Shown piece after piece: positions 11,230 to 21,709 of a stretch of DNA of 64,000 nt. The stretch is taken from positions 187,189 through 251,188 of the forward strand of contig JBBHKE010000893.1 in the NCBI GenBank assembly GCA_037447655.1, given 5' to 3'. How positions within the stretch are numbered: the first letter of the stretch is position 1; every line of letters begins with the position of its first letter. The notes under the pieces were generated by a model. The model did not search any database, was not told where the DNA came from, and worked only from the letters and a program-made list of their open reading frames with translations. A program made the position numbers and the translations under genes. Source of the DNA: Zygnema cylindricum (lineage: Eukaryota > Streptophyta > Zygnematophyceae > Zygnematales > Zygnemataceae).

Positions 11230-13930
11230 TTTGAGTTTTGTTCGGGGGTAGGAGATTCGGAGGTGTGGGAACATTCTACTTCAATATTTGAATTTGTTAA
11301 TAGATGAAGGTGGTGGTTGTGATTTGGAGAGCTCGTGTTGGAAATACGGTTGAAAAAAAATCATTTCAATAATCTGCGATATAAACGAACGGAATAGCTC
11401 AACATCGACAAGAAATTTGAAGTTTAAGGGATGACGGTAGGAACTGGTCGAGGTTGGCAGGGGGTATTTTTTGTGCATATTGTCTACTGGGATTGTGAAT
11501 TTCTAGGTAGACCGGACATAGGTTGTTTTAAATCTCGTCCGGTAACGAGTATCAAGTAGTGTGTATAGTTTTTGGTTTTTTTGTTGATTTGGTGGTTGAG
11601 ATTTAGAGATCAATTTGTTTGTGTATGTGCTTGTTCTTTATCATTTCAATTGTACATAATTACAAGCTTAATGCATTTTTTTGTTCAGCAAATATGTCGG
11701 AAGGAAAACCTGCCAAAATGTTTTTACTTTGTTTCGTTTGAGAGCTGTCTCCTTTCATGTGCTGACATAGTCGAAGTTAAAAAGTATTTTTTTAAGAGTG
11801 TAAATTGGTGATTTGTTGTATTATAAAATGATTTTGCTGCTTAATGGACTGGTTTTCTTTTTTTATGTCTAATGATGGTTTTAATCAGGTTTGTTTCAAT
11901 CAGGTTCGCTTCTTTATTTTTTTCTTTTAAACTATGTCCAAGGTCGCAACAATAGTATGATTGAGTCTGTCTGTTAACAAGAATGCGGAGTAAGGAGTAT
12001 TTCGAGTGATGCACGATGACAGTTCCTCTTGTTTTTCTCCTGTTTTTAGATTTTGTACTTCAAAAAAATCATTTGATGAAATAGTCAGTTCAAGCCCGGA
12101 GCTTCTAAAACTTGCTTCTTTTGGTTCAAATAACTTGATGTTATGCGTTTTCAGATGAAATTTGACGGTCAATCAGGTGCATAATTGCTCGTCAAAAGTG
12201 ACACATTATTTTTTACTTATAAGATTTGCCTTCGGTGTGGACTATTGAATTATTGCATAAATCCCTTTTTGCTGGAACTATCGTTGGATGACACTTCGTA
12301 GGACGTGGTAGACTTCATTCAGTTTCTTCTATTACTTTTTGTCCAACTTTACTGTAGTTTTGGCCTGTTTTTTTCTTCGTTCACTTACCTTTACCTTTGA
12401 TACTTATGGTTTTTTCACTCAATTTGCTTCACTTTGCTTTCTTTCTACATCTTCTTTCCATTTCAATGTGAAGGTTAATTTTTTTAATTCATTCTTTGAC
12501 TTGATGTTCATTTCTTTCCTGGTTTTTCTAGAAGCTCAGCATCAAATTTCCTTCTTCCCTGTTATGATTAAGAAAAAAGTCACGAGACAACTTCACTGCC
12601 CATCATTATTAGAGTTGAAACACAATTTGGTCACGAGTTTTCCTGGTCAGAAATCATAAAATAGTGCTGACAACACTTTATAAAGAAGTGAACTAAAACC
12701 TGTCATGTCTCTTCACATTAAATTAATATTATGTATTCTAATTTTGCACAACGCTAATAATTCCTTTACGCTAATAATGTAGGCAGCTTACTGTAAGCTT
12801 AGTTTTGTAAAAGTCAGCAAAACATACATGTGTTTCTTGTTCTGAAGTGTCTTCAATTTTCAGTTTTCCTCCCTTCCATCAAATAACAAGCTGAATTACT
12901 TGTCTAGGCATTTACTTTTTATAGTCGATTCTCAACAAGGCAGGTTTGAGATCATTACAAGGCCTTTTTCAACAATTGAATTGTTTATGGCTGTACGATT
13001 CTGACTGGATGGTTATAAATTCAATGATTGGGTCCCTTTACAACCAACGTACTTTGATCTAGATGGTTCTAAATTCAACACTCATTGAAAACAGTAATGA
13101 CCAAAAAGGCGATAAAAAGTAGTCCTTAGACTCTCACTCATTAATGTAAATCTGTAACATTTTATGGAGTTAGTGTCTACCTATAGTCACTAGTTGTGGA
13201 ACAAAACAAATAATCGCCATGATATAGGCAAACAGCCTGGAACTCAAATGAGAGAGTTGCACAGTGAATTGACTAACTTTCAAGCACGTATTTGACCATA
13301 AACCATCTTTAATGACTCATTTACCAAGTGTCCACATGAGTCATCAAGGTACAAAACTCGGGATCGAGTGATTCCACAAAATTATTCACAACCGGCCAGT
13401 AGTGTTTCCAGAAGAAGTAGATACAGTGGACCACACTATTGATTGTAAATACGAATATTAAGCTATTATTAACCACATGTACAGTTTTTTGCAATAAACC
13501 GTCCTCGAAACTTCTAGCTAGCCTTGAAAGTGTACGAGACACATGTACAAAAAGCCAAATTGCTCTTTATTCGTTTATCCGTTTTTTAAATTAGTCATAA
13601 CAGGAACAACTACTTAAACCTCTGGCATTGAAAATTCTCCATGGTCAGAGAACTACGATGAACATACAACTACGACAAGAAACTTTTTACACCAAAAAAC
13701 ATGCCGTGTTTCTTATCATTGTCCACGCAAAATCTTTACAAAAAGTTAACGATTCTCCGTTATTATTGCCCCTCCTCTCTCTCTTCTCCCTCGCTCTACT
13801 AGTTCGAACATTCCGACTACATGGGATCACTTATACAGCTCTCATCCATTCAACGATTTTCTACTTCCAGCATTTCTGTACCGACCTGTAATCAAAAGGA
13901 ACCGATTGAATACCGCCTTTAGCACCGGAG
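11230..13930. other. Intergenic stretch, T-rich, nothing assigned
   Basis: There is no coding-like frame with splice support, no array and no transposon end that I can pair. The 106-codon frame at 12339-12659 is low-complexity (Phe/Ser-rich) and probably chance. Confidence 0.45.
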
Positions 13931-13935
13931 TACTA

Positions 13936-14127
13936 CACTACCCATCGCTATTAAAGAATTTATTACTGTAAACAAGAAATTAGAATGTGTGGTACTAATT
14001 TAGTGTAGGGTGACGTGGCAGACTGTAATCCTCTTCCTTAAATAGTGTTATTAACACCACCGTATGATATTTGGCCCAAAAAGTTGGAACCAAATTAGTG
14101 TTATTAACACTAATAGCGGTGGGAGTG
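13936..14127. mobile_element. TA-flanked MITE, CCCATCGCTATTA type, copy 1
   Basis: The 192-bp element starts CACTACCCATCGCTATTA and ends TAATAGCGGTGGGAGTG, with TA at 13934-13935 and 14128-14129. The interior has AATAGTGTTATTAACACCA, found in the other members at about 17890, 27960 and 30790. Confidence 0.8.
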
Positions 14128-14129
14128 TA

Positions 14130-15700
14130 TCTTACAATAAATAATGAAGCAAAAAATAATATAGTACTACTGGATAACATGACCTGAGGTGACTCACATT
14201 TCATACCAAACAGCATACTTCTCCCATACTAGATAATTAACAAAAAAAAAGGGGTTTTAGAATTCCATTTCGGGTTAAAAAATGCTTGCAATTGGTTTCA
14301 ACCTAACCCCTCATAACAACATCCAGTTGTTGTTCAACTTTTATATGCCACGGGGGAAAAAAAGGAGGGTAAGAATGATCTTAACAGAAAACAGAAAAAG
14401 AAATACAATAACAGAAACAAAAAACACTAATGGAAGTAATAAGAACGACAATACCAATGAATTGTCATGACATAAAGTTTTAGTATTACGTTCTCACCTG
14501 GTAACTCTCCAAACTCGCTCTGAAAAATATTCCGATGTGATTCGCTCCGGCTCTCCCTCGCGTGACACATGTCAAATAGTCGTCCACTAAAGCCATTAAA
14601 AAAAAAAGAAAAAGGAAAAAAGAAGAAGAATCCCATGAAAAGACAGAAGTTCAGTGATAACGTAAGGTAAAAGAACTCGAAAACAGAAAAATAAAAAAAT
14701 CCTTGATGGAAAAAGATGTTTCAGCATTATCCATATTGTTTCAGTTCCCTACTGTAGATCCCATAATGTCATCGCCCAATGTCGCTATCTGTAACGTAAA
14801 TACATAGAATTGCTGACTAGTTCAGTTCGAACCGAAACTGCGAAAATTGCAGAAGTTCTGCAATTCAAATTGAGAGTAAATTAACACAAATGTTGTCATA
14901 AATAAGACTGACCGTATTATTTCTTCTTTCCACATACAACCATCGAACGTTACCGTCTTCGGTAATATCCACAATAATGAACATTGAATGATTATTCACT
15001 GAGTTGTTTAATATATATCACAAGTAAATTGAAAAGCATGGAAAATTATGAGCCGCTTTGTACAAATGGATAAAAATTAGGACGAATGACGTCTTGTTCA
15101 ACCTCGGAACAAAAAAAAAGTTGAACTGCGAATAGCGATTCATAAAATGGGTACTACCGTTTCTTGAATATACCGTCAATTTCTTCTAGTTGACCGTTGA
15201 CTGCAAAAGTCATGTAAAAATAATGAATTCATTTGAGTGCACTAAAAAGAGGTCAGGGTCTCCCCTCGGAAAGACTAACAGAGAGAGAAGTCCTCGATAA
15301 CAGAGAAAATGACATCCACCTGTATTGATGATGGAATAAAGATTCCTGTATTTTGATCGAGATGGAGCTAAATCACGATTATTCTCGATTATCTACCAAA
15401 GTGAACCTAAAGATTTAACAACTTTTGTTTACGTTTTGACAATAATAGACGATATGCTGCAAATGCGGTAACGCCAATTAAATTGATCATTTTATGAATT
15501 GTTTTTCCATGGTTCCTTGAATGGAGCAGATATGAACATGAAATCTTTAACTGGATTATGACACATTAAACATATGCAGATAATTTCGATAAAAATCATC
15601 TTATCTGTTTCGACGTTTCAACCAAATCGATCCACGATCCAAAAATCAGCTTGGTTTTCCAAAAGCACTTTATAGCACAAACGGGATTAAAGGAAGTTTT
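14130..15700. other. Intergenic stretch, A-rich, nothing assigned
   Basis: Homopurine runs of AAAAGAAAAAGG type occur around 14590-14700. I see no exon or mobile element. Confidence 0.45.
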
Positions 15701-15702
15701 AA

Positions 15703-15990
15703 TGGGACCAAACTGAACCCAACAGAACCAAACCAAAGCAAGCCAAATCGAACTGAACCGAATCGGATTGAACCGAACTGAACTGAGTTGAACTGAACTG
15801 AACTGAGTTGAACTCAATTGAACTGGATTTAAATGAACTGAAACTGAACTGAGGTGGGCTGAGCTGAATGGAACTGAATTGATTTAGAATGAACTGAACT
15901 GAATCAAACCAAACCGAACTGAACTGAACCAAACCGAACTGAACTGAACCGAGCTGAACTGAAGTGGACTGAACTAAAGCAAACCACACC
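15703..15990. repeat. (GAACT)n pentanucleotide array
   Basis: About 290 bp are built from GAACT/GAACC units with occasional GAGTT interruptions (for example GAACTGAACTGAGTTGAACT). Ser/Val/Gln-rich open frames on the - strand are read-through of this array and not genes. Confidence 0.92.
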
Positions 15991-16399
15991 CAACCGCATT
16001 AAGTCGAATGCTAAACGCAGTTAAGGGTTAAGTCCATTTTTTACCTGACATGGACCCCCTTGTAATCGACGTCACAAGCCCCTCCTCCCCTCTCTCCTCC
16101 CCTTCATCCTCCTTTTGCCGCACCGACATAGGTGAACTGGGGAACACCATGTCGACTGTGGCTTGAGCTGTCTGGGAGAGAAAGGGGGAGAAGGAGAGGG
16201 ACAGGAAAAGGGAGAGAGATGAAAAAAATTATGCAGTCGGTACAACTGACACCGCCACACTTGGTATGTGTGTACAATCTAAACCAACAAATATTTAAAA
16301 ATTTAATTCTGATTAACTCAAATTAGTTTTGACAGCTCTATTTCCTGGGACACGGAAACACATACACACAAAAAAAAAAGGAACCTCATATATTGAAAC

Positions 16400-16846
16400 T
16401 AGTGTTGTGTATCGGCAAGAAATTCATCGCGATAACACCGACACCGATAGTTATCGGTTATCGAACGGTCAGGGGTCCCCGTATATCGCTCCAGACCAAC
16501 AAATTCCTATGTGGAAAAAATACAGTACGCTATATAATAGTACCTTATAATATACTGTATTATATTTTTCATTGTATATAGCGTGGCATGCCACGTGTAA
16601 CAATCTGTTCCATACTATGTGTAACGGAATAACTACGGTTCAGTACGACGGAATAAACCGTACAATTGTACGGTACAAACCGTACAATCATCGCCGAAGT
16701 TATCGGTACCAGTCTTATCGCGATAAAAAACTGATAATTATCGGCGATAACACCGGTTTTGATGTATCATGCCAATATCGATTATTGACAAGCCAAGAAA
16801 AGGTACACATCGATTATTGGCAAAACCCTGCCGATACACTACACTA
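16400..16846. mobile_element. hAT-like MITE, TAGTGTTG family, copy 1
   Basis: The 447-bp element starts TAGTGTTGTGTATCGGCA and ends TGCCGATACACTACACTA. It is flanked by a perfect 8-bp duplication attgaaac (16392-16399 and 16847-16854). The subterminal regions are dense in ATCGCGATAA and TTATCGGCGATAA. The middle carries a smaller palindromic stretch rich in TAC and GTA. No coding capacity is seen. Confidence 0.92.
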
Positions 16847-17299
16847 ATTGAAACACTTTGGACCACATTAATTTATGTACAATAGTTGCGTTTTGACATG
16901 CCTGCCTTCTGTAGCAACTTTAAGAAACAAAATAACAAACACAATCGGTTTAAAACAGGTTCTTTTAATTTTGTTTGGTTCGGTTCAATTGGACAGATAA
17001 TAAAAATAAACCAGAATGGTGTATGTCTTTCAAAAGGATATCCTCGTCATCGTATAAAAAAAAAGTATTTCAGAAGGAAAAAAAAAAGTGTCGCAAAAGA
17101 ACATCCTTGTCAAAACAGGACTAAAAAATAGTGTGGATACCTTTTCTTCTTCCAAAGTTGGGTCCATAACAACGACTCCTTTTGACATCACCGCACAGCT
17201 CATGCCCCCTGGAAAAACAAAAGAAACAGAAAAAACAATTATTTCATTTTCCATTTTGAGAATATGAAATAAACAACCGAAACGGAATCGCAAGTTTTG

Positions 17300-17645
17300 T
17301 CATGAATTGACATTTAAATAGAAGGGAAGAGGGAGAGTGGAAGGGAGAGAGAGATGAAGAGGGAGAGCGAGAGGCAGAGACAGGCAGAGAAAGGGGAAAG
17401 GAAGTAGGTAGAGGGAGAGATATGAACAGAATTAAAAACAGATCCAAAGGCAGAGGAGCGGGAAGGAGAGGAGGTGGGGCGAAAGGGAGAGGGAGAGGGA
17501 GATAGAGAGAGAGGGAGAGGAGAGGGACAGATATAGAAAAGGAGAGGGGGGGAGGGAGAGGGAGGAGAGAGGGGGAGGGAGGAGAGGAGGAAGGAGGAGA
17601 AGGGGGGAGGGGACGGGGAGGGGAGGGGGAGGGAGGGAAATGGGA
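17300..17645. repeat. GA-rich homopurine tract
   Basis: About 345 bp are almost pure purine on the + strand (GGGAGA, GGGAGGA and GAGAGG units). It is the complement of the CT tracts elsewhere in the window. Proline/Ser/Leu-rich - strand frames across it are artefacts. Confidence 0.92.
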
Positions 17646-17709
17646 GATTGACACAAACCCCATTGCCAGTCCACTAGGTGCCATTGAAGGAATAAATAAT
17701 GGATGTAAA

Positions 17710-18330
17710 ATGGAATAATGCAGTTGCACTGCAATTCATGAGGACTTATTAGGGCTAGCATTAAGATTAAATGTGGTGGACCCTACTATGCAGTTATACC
17801 GCGATTAATGTGGACATATTAGTACTACAGTCGCTATTAGTGTTATCACACTCATTTGGTCGCCATTTTTCTGGCCGAAAATCACAAAATAGTGTTAATA
17901 ACACAATACAGGGGAGTGGACTACAATCTGCTACGCCCCCCTATAATTCCGCATTTTCACAATAAATCCTTTCAACTTATAGGGATGGGCAGTGTAGTAT
18001 TGAGGTTAAATGACGTGATGCAGTTATGTTGCAATTATTGTGGATTCACAACAGAGTGAGAGGGAATCACACTGAGATTAACGAGCACAAAGGTGTTAGT
18101 AATACTATCATGGTTAGATTAGAATTGATAGAACTAATTTGGAGTCAGGTGACATGATGATTTGCTGTCGATTGACGCAATTTTATTGGTGCTATTATTT
18201 TGTGATTTTAGGACATAAAAACTGCATCGAATTAGTTTTATTGACTCTCATATTGGTGAAAGGTGGAGTGTTTTTCAATGTGCAGTTGCTCGGACAGCAG
18301 TTACACCACAATTGGTGTAAAATTCAATAC
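17710..18330. repeat. Dispersed TGCAGTTATACCGCAATTA repeats and MITE core
   Basis: Degenerate copies of TGCAGTTRYACYGCAATTA followed by TGTGGAC occur at about 17720, 17790, 18018 and 18295. Between them (17823-17925) lies TCGCTATTAGTGTTATCACA with GGTCGCCATTTTTCTGGCCG and GTGTTAATAACAC, the core of the CCCATCGCTATTA MITE family. The repeat units may be ends of a further unrecognised element. Confidence 0.5.
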
Positions 18331-18889
18331 TAATATGCCTAATAAGAAAGGAAGTAGCTAATAGTGTGGAATCACTGTGGAAGACTTCAGGTTTTCAAAA
18401 GCTCAACAGCAAGCGTCATGAGGACTACCAATACTGGCAGAAAAATGATTGACGACTTATTCAGCCTATGTGTTTTTTTTTTTTTTTTTTTTTAATTTAA
18501 AGGATGCAACCATGCGGCAGTTGGACTAATGTACAGAAGGATGTAATGAATTGTTGTAGACACAGGTAATAATGTCAACAAAATATTTAGAAAAATGATT
18601 ATTAGTGTCAATGTAAAATTAAAATAACTAGCACTGATTCAGGACTTGATGAGGTGGCGATATGCTGTCTTTTATTTATGTTAAATCTCATTGAGGCCCA
18701 TTACCAGGTTTCTTTCAGCCATATGACAATTAAATACCCATATTTAAAGCCAACTACCTACTTATGTACATTTTGTCCGTCTCCCATCTGAAAAAGGATA
18801 CACTTCCGTCATCGTGAATCACCTGTCTCCCTCTCCCAAATTCAAAGTTCAGAAACTAAAAAAAGGTCTAACAGTCTAATTTTTCCTAA

Positions 18890-19135
18890 AATCCAACATC
18901 TGAAGACCAAACTTAAACCTAACCCTTAACGTTAACCCTGCATCCTTAACTCCCAAAGCAAATCATAGCTAACCTGAATCAAAACATACCGTAACACCAA
19001 TCCTAGCCCAAATCCTAATCCAAATCCCGACTGCTGATCATAACTTTGCGCCCTAATCCTAATCATTACCGCAAACCTAGCCCTAACTCTCACATTAACT
19101 TTAAATTTTAACTCTAACTCTAAGTCTACCTCGTA
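18890..19135. repeat. Degenerate CCTAA/CCCTAA-rich tract
   Basis: Irregular repeats of CCTAA, CCCTAA and CTCTAA run over about 245 bp (AACCTAACCC, CCTAATCCTAATC, CTAACTCTAACTCTA). They resemble decayed plant-type CCCTAAA telomeric or other C-rich satellite DNA. Confidence 0.55.
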
Positions 19136-19252
19136 CCTGCAATATAACGGAGATGATAGTTCGGGGATGGAGAGAGAGGAGAAGGACAGGCTCCAAAGTT
19201 CGTCGCAAAATAATTTCCGCCTCACGCTCCCCACTGCCTGACAAAACACGGA

Positions 19253-19510
19253 CAGCAAGGAAATAAAAGACTTGCAGCAAGGACAATAAACGGCAGGCAG
19301 CGAAAAAAAAATGCAGCAAGGACAATAAACGGCAGGCAGTGAAAAAAAAATGCAGCAAGGATATTAAACGGCGTGCAGCAAAAAAAAAAAAAGGACTTGC
19401 AGCAAGGACATAAAATAGCGTGCAACGAAAAAGAAAAAAGAAATAAAGAAAGACTTTTAGAAAGGACATCAAACGGCGGGAAAAAATGAGACTTGCAGCA
19501 AGGACAACAA
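19253..19510. repeat. Minisatellite of about 45 bp, GCAGCAAGGACA units
   Basis: Five to six tandem units share GCAGCAAGGACAATAAACGG followed by a purine-rich A run of variable length. The overlapping - strand frames (CCKS/FF-rich) come from this array. Confidence 0.85.
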
Positions 19511-19662
19511 AAATAAATTAGTGTCGATGACACTATTTAGTTAAGTGGCCCGTAATGAGCCACGTGGCAAATCATAATTTAATGTAGTCAAACACTAATA
19601 ATTTATTATAATAAATTATTAACAAGAATGATTTACTAACTCGAACAGCGATGGGCGGTGTA
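19510..19662. mobile_element. Probable TA-type MITE end
   Basis: The right end AGCGATGGGCGGTGTA is the inverted form of the TACACCGCCCATCGCT terminus, and the segment contains TTATTATAATAAATTATTAA. The left end is not identified. It bridges the CACCGCG and CCCATCGC terminus types. Confidence 0.5.
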
Positions 19663-19664
19663 TC

Positions 19665-20875
19665 TAATCTCAAAATTTGAACAAAAAAAGGGATAAAGAG
19701 AAAAAAAATGAAAATAACTTGGACAACACCTAGAAGACAAAAAAACATAAGAAACCAAAGTTATCGGCATAGCAAAAAAAAGAAAAATGCACCATATATT
19801 AGTTGACATAAAAAAGATTCCAAAAGAAAAAAAGAGTCAAAAAAAAGGCACCTGATTGGCCATTTTTATCTTTCCAAATGACTTCCAAAGTGGCCCTTTC
19901 TGCATTCTCTCTCTTCCCCCCTACCGGTCGAGGTCCGTACACTCCCGCCAGGACAATGGTTGAATCTGAAACCCTAAAAAAATGCCCATATTTCCGCTAA
20001 AAACCCCTAAAACATTCAACATTCAACATTCATTGGTTTTTTTTGTTTTCTCTTTCGCTTTTCTAAATAGAAAATGTGACAATACCAAATGTGTGTTGAA
20101 TCTTAACAGGCCAAAAAATCAAATCTTAATTCTCCAAAACTCAAATTCGAATTTTAATACTCCATAAATTCAAACTTCAAATCTTAAGACTCAACAAATT
20201 CAAAACCTAATACTCCAAAAATTAGACGTATCGTAAATTAAGGAGATATCCGAGATATCAAAAAGATGTTATGCATATTAGATACTAAAAACAGCTTAAA
20301 TAAATTAACAGTGTTAAAAATTAACAGAAGATATCTGCCAAGTTCAGGAAATTAAGAGTTTCATTTGTAGGATTGTTGTGACAAGGTTAAAGACAAATCT
20401 TTAAATAAGGTAGTGAGATTTGTAAACCCTAAACCTTCATATTCAGAAAATCAGGACTGACATTAACAAAGTTCAGAAAAGACAAGAATTTTATAGGGTT
20501 CAGAAAAAAGTCTACAAGATTAAAATCACATCAGGGTTTAACGTTCAGAAACCAGAGCTAAAGGTCACAAAACTCTGTAAAATAAATTAGAATACAGCCT
20601 GCAATCAATGCCATGGATTAGGGTTTAAAGTATCCACCCTAAAACTAACGCCCATGGTTCATGGTTTAGGGTTCGGGAATCATATATAATGCAAAGCTAA
20701 TCTGTACGGCTAAAACCAAGGTTTTCTCTGTCAAGAAATAAATTACCGTAGGTATTTCCCTTACCCTGGTTCTTGACTGGAATAGGATCTCTGGGACAAA
20801 AACTCTCTCAGAACAATAATTAGGGTTCAGGGCTGAGAAATAAAAACTAGGGTTACATGTAAAAAGAGTCAAATG
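19665..20875. other. AT-rich stretch with scattered AGGGTTT motifs
   Basis: No gene is seen. AACCCTAAACCTT, TTTAGGGTTCGGG, ATTAGGGTTTAAA and TTAGGGTTCAGGG are scattered from 20420 to 20860. Such TTTAGGG-like interstitial motifs are common in plant promoters and decayed telomeric DNA. Confidence 0.45.
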
Positions 20876-20879
20876 CCTA

Positions 20880-21100
20880 CCTTGAGCCCATTTGGCCGAG
20901 CCATCCGCGCGGTTCAGCAAGCCGCGCACGCAGCCAGGTGGCCGCACGTGCGAGGGCGCTCGTCCGTCCTTCCGCGTCATCATCCTCTGCGAGAAACTTT
21001 GGACGACGAAATTGGCGCATGCGCAGTGCAAACGAACGGAAAGGTGGTGTTATTCGCCATATTTTCATATTTTGTTTGTCCTCTGTCGTTTTGTTCGAGT
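20880..21100 (+). promoter_or_regulatory. GC- and CpG-rich candidate promoter of the transposase-like gene
   Basis: This is one of the most CpG-rich segments of the window. It contains GGCCGCACGTGCGAG and the palindrome-like GGCGCATGCGCAGTGC. It lies 0.6-0.8 kb before the ATG at 21710, with a T- and CT-rich leader between. Promoter function is inferred from composition and position only. Confidence 0.4.
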
Positions 21101-21709
21101 CGCATGCACGTGCGGCGACCCAGCTTGGTATGAAGTGGTCGGTGGGTGGCTGTTGTATTTATCTCTTTCTGCAGGCAAAAGGATAGAAAGCGTCATAGAA
21201 TACCGTACGGTAGAGGACCTGTACTTGACGTCCCTCGGCTGCATTTCATTCTCCCTAAGCCCCTTGTCTCTCTCGCGCTCAGAGGCTCCCCTCTTTCTCT
21301 CCCTGTCTCTCCACCTTTCACTCCGCTCTTTCTGCAGATAACATTGCGTTCGGGGTCACTATCCTCCTTTCGCTCCCTCTCTCGCTTGGTTTCTTTCTTT
21401 CTTCTATCCTTTCTTTATTTTTCGCAAGCCGGTATTTACGCATTTCTTTCCTTCAGCATTTTCTTCTCTCTTTTCTGCTGTCCTTTTAGTATATTGTAAA
21501 CGTTTTATTTTCTCCTTTTTACTATTATTGAAGATCAGCTCTTTTTTCTTTTGCTTCACCTTATTCAAGTGGTTGAAGTCCACAGTCGTAAGCAGAGACC
21601 ACCGCTTTATTTTTTTTTGCTTCTCTTTTTGTGTCGTAATACGCCAACTTGTCACTTGCCGCTTTTTTTTTAGTTATAAACCAACTAGCACTTTTTCCTC
21701 CTGGGTATC

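Noticed and set aside
15596-15989. Ser/Val/Gln-rich open frames on the - strand
   Set aside because: They are produced by the GAACT pentanucleotide array; a unit length not divisible by three keeps several frames open.
17244-17761. Pro/Leu/Ser-rich frames of 109-161 codons on the - strand
   Set aside because: They are read-through of the GA-rich tract with no domain or splice context.
19101-19533. Cys/Phe-rich - strand frames (repeated CCKS/LLSLL motifs)
   Set aside because: They are translations of the 45-bp minisatellite, not a repeat protein.
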